A stretch of 64,000 bases of DNA from Glandiceps talaboti. Lineage: Eukaryota > Hemichordata > Enteropneusta > Spengelidae. Below are positions 47,738-58,547 of the stretch, one piece after another. A program made the translations under genes and the position numbers. The stretch is from the NCBI RefSeq assembly GCF_964340395.1, contig NC_135568.1, positions 11,017,776-11,081,775 on the forward strand. The letters run 5' to 3'. Position 1 is the stretch's first letter, and each line of letters starts with the position of its first letter. Below the pieces are notes generated by a model, which saw nothing but the letters and a program-made list of their open reading frames with translations, searched no databases and was not told where the DNA came from.

Positions 47738-50149
47738 TTGGATTTCCATATCCTGGAAATACAGTAGTTCCTGCCTCATCCCTCACATCCACTCTACCAC
47801 CCCCATGTATTCAATGGTATGGTCCTTCTAATTGACAATTGTATGGATTATGCCAATATGTTGAAAAGAAGGGGGTGGGTGACACTTTTTAAGTTATCAT
47901 GGCCCATTCCTATGTTAATATTCACTGAAAATAGGACAGGAGTGGATGTATGTTTAGGGTGGTTTTCCTTCCACAGAGGACAAACGTAGACACCCAAAAT
48001 TCCAGCCTGGAAATCAGAGAAGTTAACAACCAGAGAGCTTTTAAAATTCCAGCAGTCAAGTATTCAAGTTTATGTACTGGATGGATGAATGCAAAAGACA
48101 ACGTTTTCAAAAAGTTTTCCTGCATGTCAGTGTTATTATAGTCTGTAAAATGTTGCAATGTACTGTCAGAAAAGTCCTGCTATGTGGCATTAAAAACAGA
48201 AAAATACTAATATTTTTACAGTGTTATAACCTGTGAAAGGGATAAATGTTTATCAAAATATATGCTGCAATTTTTAACTCTCTGGCATTAAAAAACAAAT
48301 CTAAAAATGTTTTTACAAAGATATAAATGTAGCATTTTAAAATCAACAAACTATTAGAACGGTATTGACAGAAATGTATCTGATGAAATTTTAAAGCTAT
48401 CAGGCAATAAAAACAAAGACAAATATTTCTACAGCATTTATAACTTGTAAAAATTGATAGACTGTTTACAAGGTATTGACTTGGACCTTAACATATCTCC
48501 TGAAATGTTTAACTATCAGGTATTTAAAAAAAAACAAAAAAAAAAACTGCTGTTTACTAGCGTAAACTCTTTCAGGTATATTCTGCTGATGATTTAAAAA
48601 AAGTATTTCCCATTGTACAAATCTTTCTAATGAGACTGGCCACATTTTTTTGGTGACGTTGGATTGTTATTAAATACCAAAGTCAAATATGTTTGTTTAC
48701 TTGCATTCCATTTGAAGTATTAACTAATTAGATAAACGATCAGACATTTAGATATTTCATAATTATTCATCTGATTCAGTAATTATAACTGTATTATGTA
48801 ATCAGAAAATAATTCATAATGTTAACTATTAGCTTGTCTCCTATTGTATTCATAATGAAGCCCTCAGAGTTAAAAGAAAGAAGGGAAAGTGACATGCTAA
48901 AAGGTTCTACAATAGTGTAGTATTGTACATCATCGCAAACCCTGGCCTGTTTTATGGCAACGTTCTTAACAAGCCTACCACAGGAGGCTTTATTTCAAAA
49001 TGTAATGGTGGAAATAATAAATCTGGTTTGCGAGAATGAGTATTGTAGAGCAAGTCCTCCCCACTTGCCTGTGTTGGGGTAAGGGCACAGGATCAGGAAC
49101 TGGTGTTGGCTGGGGTGTACCTTGCTTGGTTAAAAGTCATTATGAGAGATATATCAACTTTAAACAGAAATTGCACAGTAAAGTTGCCCACCCCTATCCA
49201 TGAAATATTGGTCCAATCCTATTGTTTGATGAATTGGATCATTCCATGTGATAAGATAAGAGGGTGGTTGTAGAAACCACAAATTATTTCCTCCTTTGTG
49301 GTTTGCAGTTGAAAGGAAAACACGTCTGATAGTAGTAGTTGATTATCAAAGGTCAGAGGTCAGATTGATGATGTCATACTCTTTATGACCTCGAGCACTG
49401 GTGTTCTGTCATATCCCTGTTTCCCTGAATAAATTAGCATATTAATGTATGTAAATAATGAGTCACTTGTAATTACATTGATGCACAACATAGCTGGTTA
49501 ATTCATACCTAAATACGATCTGCTCGAGGATGTACACATTTTTAGTACTCAGGAATTGAGAAAAAATATGCATTTTATTACTGCCATCATGATGTGAAAT
49601 ACAGGTAGGGATAACTTTATATTTGTTATAAACTGATATTATCTGTCAGATGTCAGTCAGGATTTAATCATATCATTATCAGGTTTTCTGTACAGGTATT
49701 CACGGAAGAACAATTCTAGCAGCTGTAAAATGAACTGTAGAAAATATTTCCAGTGATATGATCAATGCATATAAATACCATGTATGTAAGAATACATGTA
49801 TGGTTAAACTTACAGTACAGGTCAGGTTTATCGTGACTGTAACTGATACTTACGTCACAAAAACAGCTGTTAGCAGTGTTAGAAGTATGTTAACGTAACT
49901 GACTCAGGTGCTCAAAGGGGATTTAGTGATGTCATATGGTATGATTCTCAGAACACCGACACACACAAAAAATAGGGGGAAAAATCATATTGCATGATAA
50001 GAAAGTATAGTACTGTGGACGATAGCTGGTCTATCAAATTAAACCGTCAGAGCTTGTCAGTACAGACATATTGATTTACTTTGTGACATGAATCTCAATA
50101 ATTTTTATTATGTTGAAAACTTGAAGGTTATTTGTGTCAAGTAGACTCT

Positions 50150-50800
50150 GTATGTTGTAGGTAGTGGGCTGCAGTTTGTGAAAGTACCACCTAATTCTCA
50201 TCTCTTAATTCTGCACCATTTTTACTAGACTTTAGACCTATGTCCATTTCAAGGCCCTTTGAAACATGTCCATACTCCATTTCAAGGCAGCTTCTTGTCA
50301 CCGATATGTGACTTGTCATATTGCTGTCATGTCTTTATGTAAAATTCCATGTTCATTTTATAGTCTCTGTGTGTGAGCTCGAGTTGTAGTTTGTGAAAAT
50401 ACAGTCCCATTTTAGTACTAGTTCACATTTCTGAATCTTTATACCTGAGTTTTCCTAGATTTTTTAGACCCATGTTCATTTCATTTTTAACCATGTATAT
50501 TTCAAGTATTTACATGTTTATTTCAAGACCCTTTGAAATTATTGTCACTGATGTTATTTCTCACACCGTTGTCATGTATTTAAATTCCATATTAATTTTA
50601 TGCAATCTGTATGTATGAGCTAGATTCAAAGTCTCTGAAAGTATACGGAGTCTCTCCCATTTTGTTTCTTACTAATATTTCTCTGGCTTTTAGTATATTT
50701 CGTAATTCAATGATACATGGTAGCGTATTCCTTATTGTACTGATGGTATTTCGCACACCGTTGTCATGCATTTAAAATCACATTAGTCTTATGCAGTCTT
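50150..50800 (+). repeat. ~220-bp tandem repeat, three degenerate copies
   Basis: Copies share GTAGTTTGTGAAAGTAC, TAGACCCATGTCCATTTCAA, CACCGATGT, TTGTCATGT-TTTAAATTCCAT and TTTTATGCAGTCTGTATGTA. Confidence 0.7.
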
Positions 50801-51139
50801 CATTGTATGGCTTCCTGCATTGATAATAACAGCAAAATACACAACTACTAATTACAGCCAAAATTTAATCTCAGGAAAATGTTTTAAATTTAATTATGTT
50901 ATTTAAATGTATAACATATTATCAGCTTTTGTTGAGTCAAAAACAAAAGTATAGACTCACAAAATAACAAGGAAATAATGTTGATATAATCATAAATACA
51001 TGGAGGTCTTTCTTTTTTGAAGAGAACACTACCTCAGTATTGCGTTGTTGGGTGGGGGAAGGAAAGGGGAGTTAAATATTTCAGTTGGAAAAAAGATTAG
51101 CTTGTATGTACACTCCCCTTGTAGAATGATTTTACAGCA

Positions 51140-51660
51140 AATGTCTTGAAATGTACAGGACTGTTTTGAATTGACATGAGTCAGAAAAAGTATATTGGAA
51201 GGGACATGGTTTGAAGTGCATCGAAAAGACACATCAAAAAAATGTATTGAAATGTACAAGTTTCAAAAGTGCCTTGGAATGATCACATCAAAAAAATGTA
51301 TTGAAATGGACAAGTTTCAAAGTGCCTTGGAATGGACATGTCAAAAAGTGTGTTGAAATGGACAATTTTCTAAGTGCCTTGATATGGACACATCAAAAAA
51401 GTGTCTTGAAATGTTCATAGTCTAAAAAGTTTATTGAAGGGGTCAATTTTCAATAAAAAATGTCTCATAATGGACGTGAGTGAAAAATATGTCTTGAAAT
51501 GGACATGTTTTGAAGTTTCTCGAAATGAACACTGGAGCTAAAAATCTGTACTGAGAGGGACAAGTTTCAAAAATGTCTTGAAATAGACTGTTCAAAGTGT
51601 CATGAAATTCAAAAACATCTTGAAATTGACATGTTTTGAAGAGTCTTGAAACGGACATAT
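51140..51660 (+). repeat. Degenerate ~45-50-bp tandem repeat
   Basis: TTGAAATGGACAAGTTTCAA and AGTGCCTTGGAATGGACA-type units, about ten copies. Its reverse complement (GTCCATTTCAAGGC) is also the core of the array at 50150-50800, so the two arrays may share an origin in opposite orientation. Confidence 0.7.
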
Positions 51661-52619
51661 TTCCAGCCAGAAAAAAAAAAACTGCCATTGCAGTCACCAT
51701 GAAGGCTGTTTGTGAGATCAATAAAGTCAATAAGATTATGTCTGTCACAGTATAGTGAAGACAACTAGTCAATTAAGCCAACATGGTCCTAAGAATAGAA
51801 CAGTTGTTAAAAACATGCATCATCTATTCATTTCTAAAAGATCAATATGTTACTTCACTGCTGTCATCTTCATGATTCATTACCAAAGGTATGCATATCC
51901 ACTATAATTAAAATCACTGTGTTTTCATTTCTGATGACATGGTCCATCGGGAAAACAATGACAAGTTAGAGTCCTTAAACACATTCATCAGGTCAGTAAA
52001 ACATAGTAATAATATGTTCTTGTACTGCAACCAATGCTTCTTATTACTAAGTTACAGGTAACATTTCACCTGTTCAGGTCAACAGTGGTAAATTCAGCTA
52101 ATAACAAACCCTGAAAGTTTAGCATAAGACTTGTGGGCTCTTACTTGTGCCTCATACTGTGACCACTGCAGTTTCTGTTTCTATCTGAACGTGCAAGTAG
52201 CATTATCTCGTGATATTAAGTCTTGGAAAAAATGAAGACTTCCCTTCTCTCCCTATGTCCACCCCATTTCCACCCCACTATAACCATGTCTGTATACCTG
52301 AACATAGTTGAGGTAACAGAAAAACTTCAGAAATCTCAAATTTAGTCCTACTCTCTGTCATTAACACCATTCTTTCAAATTCTCAAAGTATTTGTTACAT
52401 GTAATATAGGAAGTAATTTAGTTGACACATTTCCTATGTTTTGTTGTATTTCAACCAACTGTGAAATCTTTTCACAGAGTGTAAATGAAAAGAACTATAC
52501 CAGGAAATATATAGTTTGAAATTATATTTACATAGTCAATATTGAATCAGCCTTATTAGCATTACTGTACTAATTTAGTGTCATTTCCTAAAAATACTGC
52601 AGGGTGTGTTTTGTTGTTA

Positions 52620-52880
52620 GGATATTTCAGGGGCAGGGTTGTAAAAAATTATTACTCATAACAACAAATCATGAAGTTGTGGGTCTGAGTGTGACTGCAG
52701 ATAAGTGTAGGGCCAGGGTGGAAAATGCTATTACTCATAACAACAAATGGTAAAGCTGTGGGTTATCATGTGTGCAACACCAAAATAAGTCTAGGGGCAA
52801 GGTTGTAAAAGTTATTACTCATGAACAGAACAATCAATCATAAACTTGTGCATGGGTCATCACGTGGGAAACATCAAAAC
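52620..52880 (+). repeat. ~85-bp tandem repeat, three copies
   Basis: Unit: AGGGGCAGGGTTGTAAAA, TTATTACTCATAACAACAAA, TGTGGGTCATCATGTG. Confidence 0.75.
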
Positions 52881-54833
52881 AAAATATATGTTTATGGTTC
52901 AATGACCTCAATCACAGTCTCTCTACTCCAGTGATTTTGCTTTCTGACTAGACACACTAGTTTGATATGTACTGGCAAGCCAAGTATCTGGGTTGCATTC
53001 AAAATCCTATCACCAGTCTTGAAACATGGCAAACATTTTTGAATTAGGCTATTTTTGGGAAAGAAATACTGTACACATTTCCAGTGTGATGACAAAAAAT
53101 TTCCTACAACTGAAATTTTTTGGGGGGGTAAAACCATCTACTGGATAATTTAATTGTTCACAGAAAACTACTTAATATAGGGTATACCGTTATATAATTT
53201 TCAATTTCTTCAGAATTGGCCTTTGAGAACTATGTAACCATTCATGCTCTTGATTTGTGAGTAGCAACGGTGTGTGAGTTTAGTTGAGTATCACTGATAT
53301 GTGTGCGAGTCGAGTAGAAACAAGGAGAAACAGAAGGGCATCCGCATATACATTATATAGGAGAAGTATGTTGTATGACTCATTTTGGCATTACCATAGT
53401 TACAAGTGATGAAATACTTACGTCAAAATTGAGATTAATATTCCAATGAATCAATGTATATTTACAAATGCATTTCAGTATTTCCTAGCATGTGACGTTT
53501 TGACAGGATGTGTTGATTTAGATGAATGAATAATTGTCCATAGGTACTTGAGTATAACCCAGACTATGGTGACATATGGTTGGTTGCCTAAATACAGCTT
53601 AGAGGTCAATGACCTATAGGGATTGACCTGACATTCTTGTCGGTCAAAGGTCATAGTATAGTTCAACCACTAAAAATAAATTGCGAATATTTTAAGATGT
53701 AGTTGAACTTTTAGTATAGCAGTTTCTATTGTGATCATTATTACAATAACTATACGCTCTGATTCTGAACAAGTTAACACAGCTTCAGACTATTATTTCA
53801 CATTTCTGAGCAGAGCTTTACTGATAATATGTCGCACACTTGTAATATTAATAACTGTATATTCCATTTTATCATACCCCAAATTTTCCTGTGTTGACTT
53901 ACAGACTTATTTTGTTGTTGGTTACTGAGAGTTCAGTAACAACTTGTCAATTAACTTGGGTGGATGCTAATGATATTTGTTGGTCTTTAAATCGGCAAGA
54001 AACATAGTCTATTTCCTTTATAGTATCGATACCATTAAACGTCCACTAACAGTTGCCATCCAGACTACAAGAAACGTAATCTGTAAGGTACGCCATGATG
54101 GGGCGCCCTCACACATCGGCCAAGGAAACACAACTTAGACTGCAAAAGAAACCATAGCACTAAAAAACATAATTACAATAAAGTAACTAAATCTTGTGTA
54201 AATATTTCTTTCTTTTCTCTCATATTAAATCTTTTATAAATTTCTTTGTTAACTTAGATACTTTTACCCCCATGTCTTTGTTTATTTCCCACAAAAAGTT
54301 ACCAAAACGAACATAAAATCTGAAATTAAAATTCTCAGAGTGGAATGTGTTGATGATATTGCATTCTTCAAACTCATCGGCTATTACTGGTACAGTAGTT
54401 GTCCACATTTAGTTAGTCTAGATGCTATCCATGGCATCAAATATAGACTACCATTTAGCCATGGTGTTAGTCACAATTCAGTGTTACTACTGTTAGGGCC
54501 CATCACTATTATGTAAATATTTGGTTGTGTAATTCCATTCATTGTTTTGTGAAATTCATTGAACCATGTCCCCGGTTGCTTTGTTTTCCGACTACATATT
54601 CTTCACAGTTATACTGAAAACTACAGGTCAATAGACACTGTAGGATGTTGACATTTGAGTAATTCTCAGGTACAGGAATTCAAAGGAAACCTTTGTCCAA
54701 TGAGTCAATTAGAAAATTTAAGTTTACAAAATGTTTATTTCGAGTTACAACTTTTTAAGAAAGTACACACCTTGTTGTTCTCGCTAGAATTTCTGTACAA
54801 ATAGACTTATACTATAGACGTGTTACACCTCTC

Positions 54834-55012
54834 ATTTAAGGCCCAGTTTGGACTAGTTTTAAAATTTAGGCATGAAAAACATTGTCTGGTAGACTTACAG
54901 ATAAAGTTAGTCTAGAACAAACGAGTGATCCTATGTTACCTTAATGCTCCACTGATATTAAAGATAACTGATTTAAGAACCAGGGATTGAATCCTTCACC
55001 TTTAAAGACCCT
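54834..55012 (+). mobile_element. MITE, TTTAAAGGCC family, copy
   Basis: TTTAAGGCCCAGTTTGGACT to CACCTTTAAAG, about 179 bp, with TGTCTGGTAGACTTACAG, GAACAAACGAGTGATCCTAT, GCTCCACTGATA and AACCAGGGATTGAATCC. Confidence 0.8.
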
Positions 55013-55359
55013 GAAAAGAACATATTGGGTCTATTAACTGTTACTTACACCTTTGTATGTGTAATACCATTTTTGCATAACATGAAATGATTTGTAGCGT
55101 AATTGTCATTTTATCAAGAGGATACTTTGGAATTATAAGAGCTTTTGATTGTCCAGGCAGAACACTACAGTTCTTAGTAAAATAATGAATAAATATAACA
55201 ACTATTGTAAAGTCAGTCAATTATCAGAAGTAGTAGACAAGTGATTAAAACTACATGGCAATGTGAAGTTATTTAAAAAACATGTTAGAACAATATATGT
55301 GTTTTGTCATACTCATGTCAGATTCAGTGCCTGGTCTATTCAAAATTTGCAAAGATTTC

Positions 55360-55660
55360 AACACCTTGTATCATAATTTCGGTGGGGGAATCTCTGGGAA
55401 ATATGAATAGAACTCAGGTAGATTTTTACCTCCACTTGCCATCCTTAACAAAAAACACTGGTAGGGAGCTCTGATAACAAAAGGGGAAAATCTGGTAAAA
55501 TTTGCATGGAATTCCACACCTTGTATTAATCATGATGTTGAAGAGGAACCCAGTAAAATAACTAGAGAACTCGAGTTGCTTTTACCCTCTTACCATACTT
55601 AACAAAAACAGTGGTAGATATATTGGGGAACCTACTTACCACCCACTACATAACACAATT
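55360..55660 (+). repeat. Dispersed 'GGAACC' repeat, two units
   Basis: GATTTCAACACCTTGTATCA then TAATTTCGGTGGGGGAAT, AACTCAGGTAGATTTTTACC, CTTAACAAAAAACACTGG; repeated once more from about 55490. Confidence 0.75.
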
Positions 55661-55664
55661 ACAG

Positions 55665-55955
55665 TGTAGGATGGCCTAGTTCAGGTCAGGTCAGGATTAA
55701 AATTGAATGTTTTAAAAATAGTTAGAAAATGATCCTATGTAATCCTTATAGCTCTACTGATAAGATAATACTAATGTGAGAACCTGGGATTGAATTATGG
55801 GTCTTTAAAGGCCCAGTTTAGATAGGATAGTTGTCTGTCAGAGCTGTAGATAATGGTGGTCCTGAACAAATGAATTATCCAATGGTAATCCTCATGGCTC
55901 CAATGATAAGATAACACTAATGCGAGAACCTGGGAATAAAAACTTGGCAGTCAAT
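55665..55955 (+). mobile_element. MITE, TTTAAAGGCC family, two adjoining copies
   Basis: 55665-55808 ends GAACCTGGGATTGAATTATG then GGTCTTTAAAG; a second copy begins immediately at the shared TTTAAAGGCCCAGTTTAG and runs to GAGAACCTGGGAATAAA. They share one terminal repeat. Confidence 0.75.
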
Positions 55956-56069
55956 ACATTGTTATTAATACCTGATGTTATATTAGCACCAGTTATTACC
56001 AATATAAATATTTCATCATTATCAATATTAAATTGTCAAATATTATATAAAGATAAATATGTCATATCA

Positions 56070-56520
56070 AAATAACTAATATTTAGTAACATTCAATAAA
56101 TATTTTCATACATTATGATTTATTTTATTATAAAACTGTCAGGAAATATAAAAAAAACTTACTATAACTAATAATTAGTGACATATTTAATAAATAGGTA
56201 TATACATTATATTTTATTTTATTACAAAACTGACATGGAAAATAGAAAAAAATTTCATATGATTAATAATTAGTAACATTCAGTATACATGTATATACAT
56301 TACAATTTATATTTATTGTAAAACTGTCGGGGAATATAGAAAGCTTTTTAATATAATAGAAAATTGGTAACATAATTAATAAATACACTAATTCACTAAA
56401 TATGTACATACATTACAGTTTATTAAAAAGTGACCAAGGAAAATGACTTCCAATAAGTAATAGTTAATAACATAGTCACAATATATGTACATACATTACA
56501 ATTTATATTTGTTATAAAAT
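56070..56520 (+). repeat. AT-rich ~115-bp tandem repeat, about four copies
   Basis: Unit: TACATTACAATTTATATTTA, TTATAAAACTGTCAGGAAAT, ATAGAAAAAA, TAATAATTAGTAACATTCA. Confidence 0.8.
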
Positions 56521-57145
56521 TGACAAGAGAAATTTGATTTATAACTTATTTGGTGAGTTTATAGTGTACAAAATATCTTGTTAATGTACACACATTAAAT
56601 TGGATAACTTAGTAAAAACTATGAAAATGTATACTATATATTAGGTTTTATCAGCCTTAAACTGTGTATAAATATTAAATGTAGTATATAAACATCATGA
56701 AATGGGTTTTAGAACCATTCTGACTCAGAGTTCCAGGAACAATGGCAACTGATGAGAAGTGAGAATTCATGTATTTTGGTTCACTTTGTCTTTTGTCAAG
56801 TTGTTGTGATGATGTGAATAGGATGTCCTCAAAATGGTACATTTTCAGTGCTTTTTGAGATCTGGGAATCCTGATAGGAAGAGGGAAATCTTGTAAAATT
56901 TCCGTAGATTTCCATACCTCGTACCATAATTTTGATGGCGAACCCAGCCTATAAAATACCTACCAAAGATACAGGTTTCACCTGCATTATACTCTATCTG
57001 TCTGTCTTGATGCCAATAGAAACTTCAAATATGAAAGTATTGTGAAGTGAAACTCGTACATTTTGTTGGTGGTTCTGCTTTTCTGGGACTGTATTTATAA
57101 TGTTTGCACCCTTATACAATTTGTCGCCTTTTGTTTTGTTGTCAG

Positions 57146-57316
57146 ATTCAAGACCCAACCAGTAGAGAGTCCAGAATCACCAAGGAAGAAACGACACTCA
57201 CGCAGGTACTCTGAAGATCCAGAGAGACACAAAACACAACCTATTACTGTCAAGGAAATGCAAGCTGCCCAACTTTCACCTGAAACAATGACAAAATCAT
57301 CATCTATATCAGACAG
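57146..57316 (+). CDS. SVIL: SVIL exon l: two TQP modules
   Basis: Acceptor TTTGTTGTCAG at 57145, donor GACAG|GTAGGC at 57317; one base in, two out; 171 bp, symmetric. Reads FKTQPVESPESPRKKRHSRR, then ERHKTQPITVKEMQAAQLSP and ends SSSISDR. The end joins exon m to make SSISDRLAALHKSGEEEW, corresponding to MSIKERLALLKKSGEEDW in human supervillin. Confidence 0.92.
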
Positions 57317-57901
57317 GTAGGCATCACGTCATATCTCATTTACTGATTAATAGTCTAGAGACTATCTGTTGCTCTGAATCTCAAGATCCTCCTGGGATTG
57401 GAGCGATGGATAGCCTCTAGACTTATCATGACCTATTCTGGAAGTAGCTAGGCTTACAGTACAGCTCAAAATCACTTTCTGGTTGGACTACATAAAACAT
57501 TGGGTTAACTTAGTGCTAAGACAAATGTTTAATAATGACAAGAAGGTTTAATACCTGCCTAAGCTCTAAGTTAGTTAGCACCAGGCTAGCTCAGCATCAG
57601 GGCTATTCTGAACTTTGACCAGCATTGGAAAGAAATTCTTGAGCGATACAGTAGCTATTTACATTGAAATCAAAATGAGAGTGTCCAGTTATTGTTCAAT
57701 GTAGGCTAAATGCCTTAGAAAGCTAAGATATTTTTTAATATACATATAATCTCAAAAGTGCTCCCATTCTATTTTCCTCATATCGCAGTGATTAACATAC
57801 ATTTATACACTAATATCTACTCAATTATACATTGTAAATTTTCCTCATAAAACTCACTTAAGTGTGCAGTCAGGCTGACAATTCTGTCATTTCGTAGTTA
57901 A

Positions 57902-57916
57902 TCCTCTATTTCCCAA
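57902..57916 (+). repeat. piggyBac terminal inverted repeat, left
   Basis: TCCTCTATTTCCCAA directly after TTAA. Confidence 0.75.
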
Positions 57917-57935
57917 AGGGTTTGAGTCTTTCACT

Positions 57936-57959
57936 CCCAGCTTGAATTTACTTGTAGTT
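57936..57959 (+). repeat. Subterminal inverted block, left
   Basis: CCCAGCTTGAATTTACTTGT then AGTT; 20 of 24 positions match the inverted block at 61600-61623. Confidence 0.8.
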
Positions 57960-58537
57960 GGGTCCTTGCCAATGGTTAGTGTTTAGCATTGACAGACTGA
58001 CTAACTACAAGTTGGGCAGTTTCAGCAACTACAATTTATTTCAAGTTGGTTGGTTGAACTACAAGAGAGTACAATTCATATACCTTCAATACAATCTAGT
58101 ACAAGTAAAAATAGACTAGTACAACTAATAGCAAGTTGGACTTTTTCTGTCACTTACAATTTTTACGAACTGGTCAGACTGACTACAACTGAGTACGAGT
58201 TAGCTGCCTTGACTACAAAAGAGTCTGACTTGGCTGAGCATAAAGTACAACGTAATACAATTTAGTCTACCATCAGGAAATGTAAGTACATCTTGATCTC
58301 ACTTCATAGTTGGTAATTTTTGACTTGGCACAGACAAAAAATTACCTGCAAATAGGACTGGGGGTATACCTATTATACTATGTATGGGTCAGTACGGATA
58401 TCTCTTTCCGCTACAACCAGTCCTGCAGTAAAATAAATAAGATATTTGGGGTCAGTTACCACACTTTGGCACTGAGTATGTCAGAGAATATCTTGAGGAC
58501 ACCCCACCCAGGGGCCCACTATAGTCCTTAACAATAG

Positions 58538-58543
58538 TTTATT
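58538..58543 (-). terminator. Polyadenylation signal of the transposase gene
   Basis: AATAAA on the - strand four bases after the TAA stop codon; a very compact 3' end. Confidence 0.5.
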
Positions 58544-58547
58544 GTCT

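Larger units (their letters stand above)
35423..57145. other. Intron k-l, 21.7 kb
   Basis: The largest intron. No internal supervillin exon recognised. Contents listed separately: a 55-bp tandem repeat, C-tract, a second copy of the 54-bp array, a foldback element, a candidate promoter/first exon at 39.4-39.6 kb, GA and GT microsatellites, a hAT MITE, several ~45-220 bp tandem arrays and three MITE copies. Other parts (for example 45200-50100) are AT-rich unique sequence without a recognisable feature apart from a short CTCTTC repeat. Confidence 0.65.

Noticed and set aside
47950-48141. 63-codon ORF preceded by a very good acceptor (TTTTCCTTCCACAG)
   Set aside because: The frame and phase needed to join SVIL give an immediate stop, and no donor follows.
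57063-57145. Upstream part of the open frame before exon l (hydrophobic residues)
   Set aside because: It precedes a strong acceptor and consists of the pyrimidine tract region; intronic.
58527-58530. TTAA at 58527 as the left end of the piggyBac
   Set aside because: No matching inverted end at the right side; the pair at 57898 and 61634 has matching terminal and subterminal repeats.
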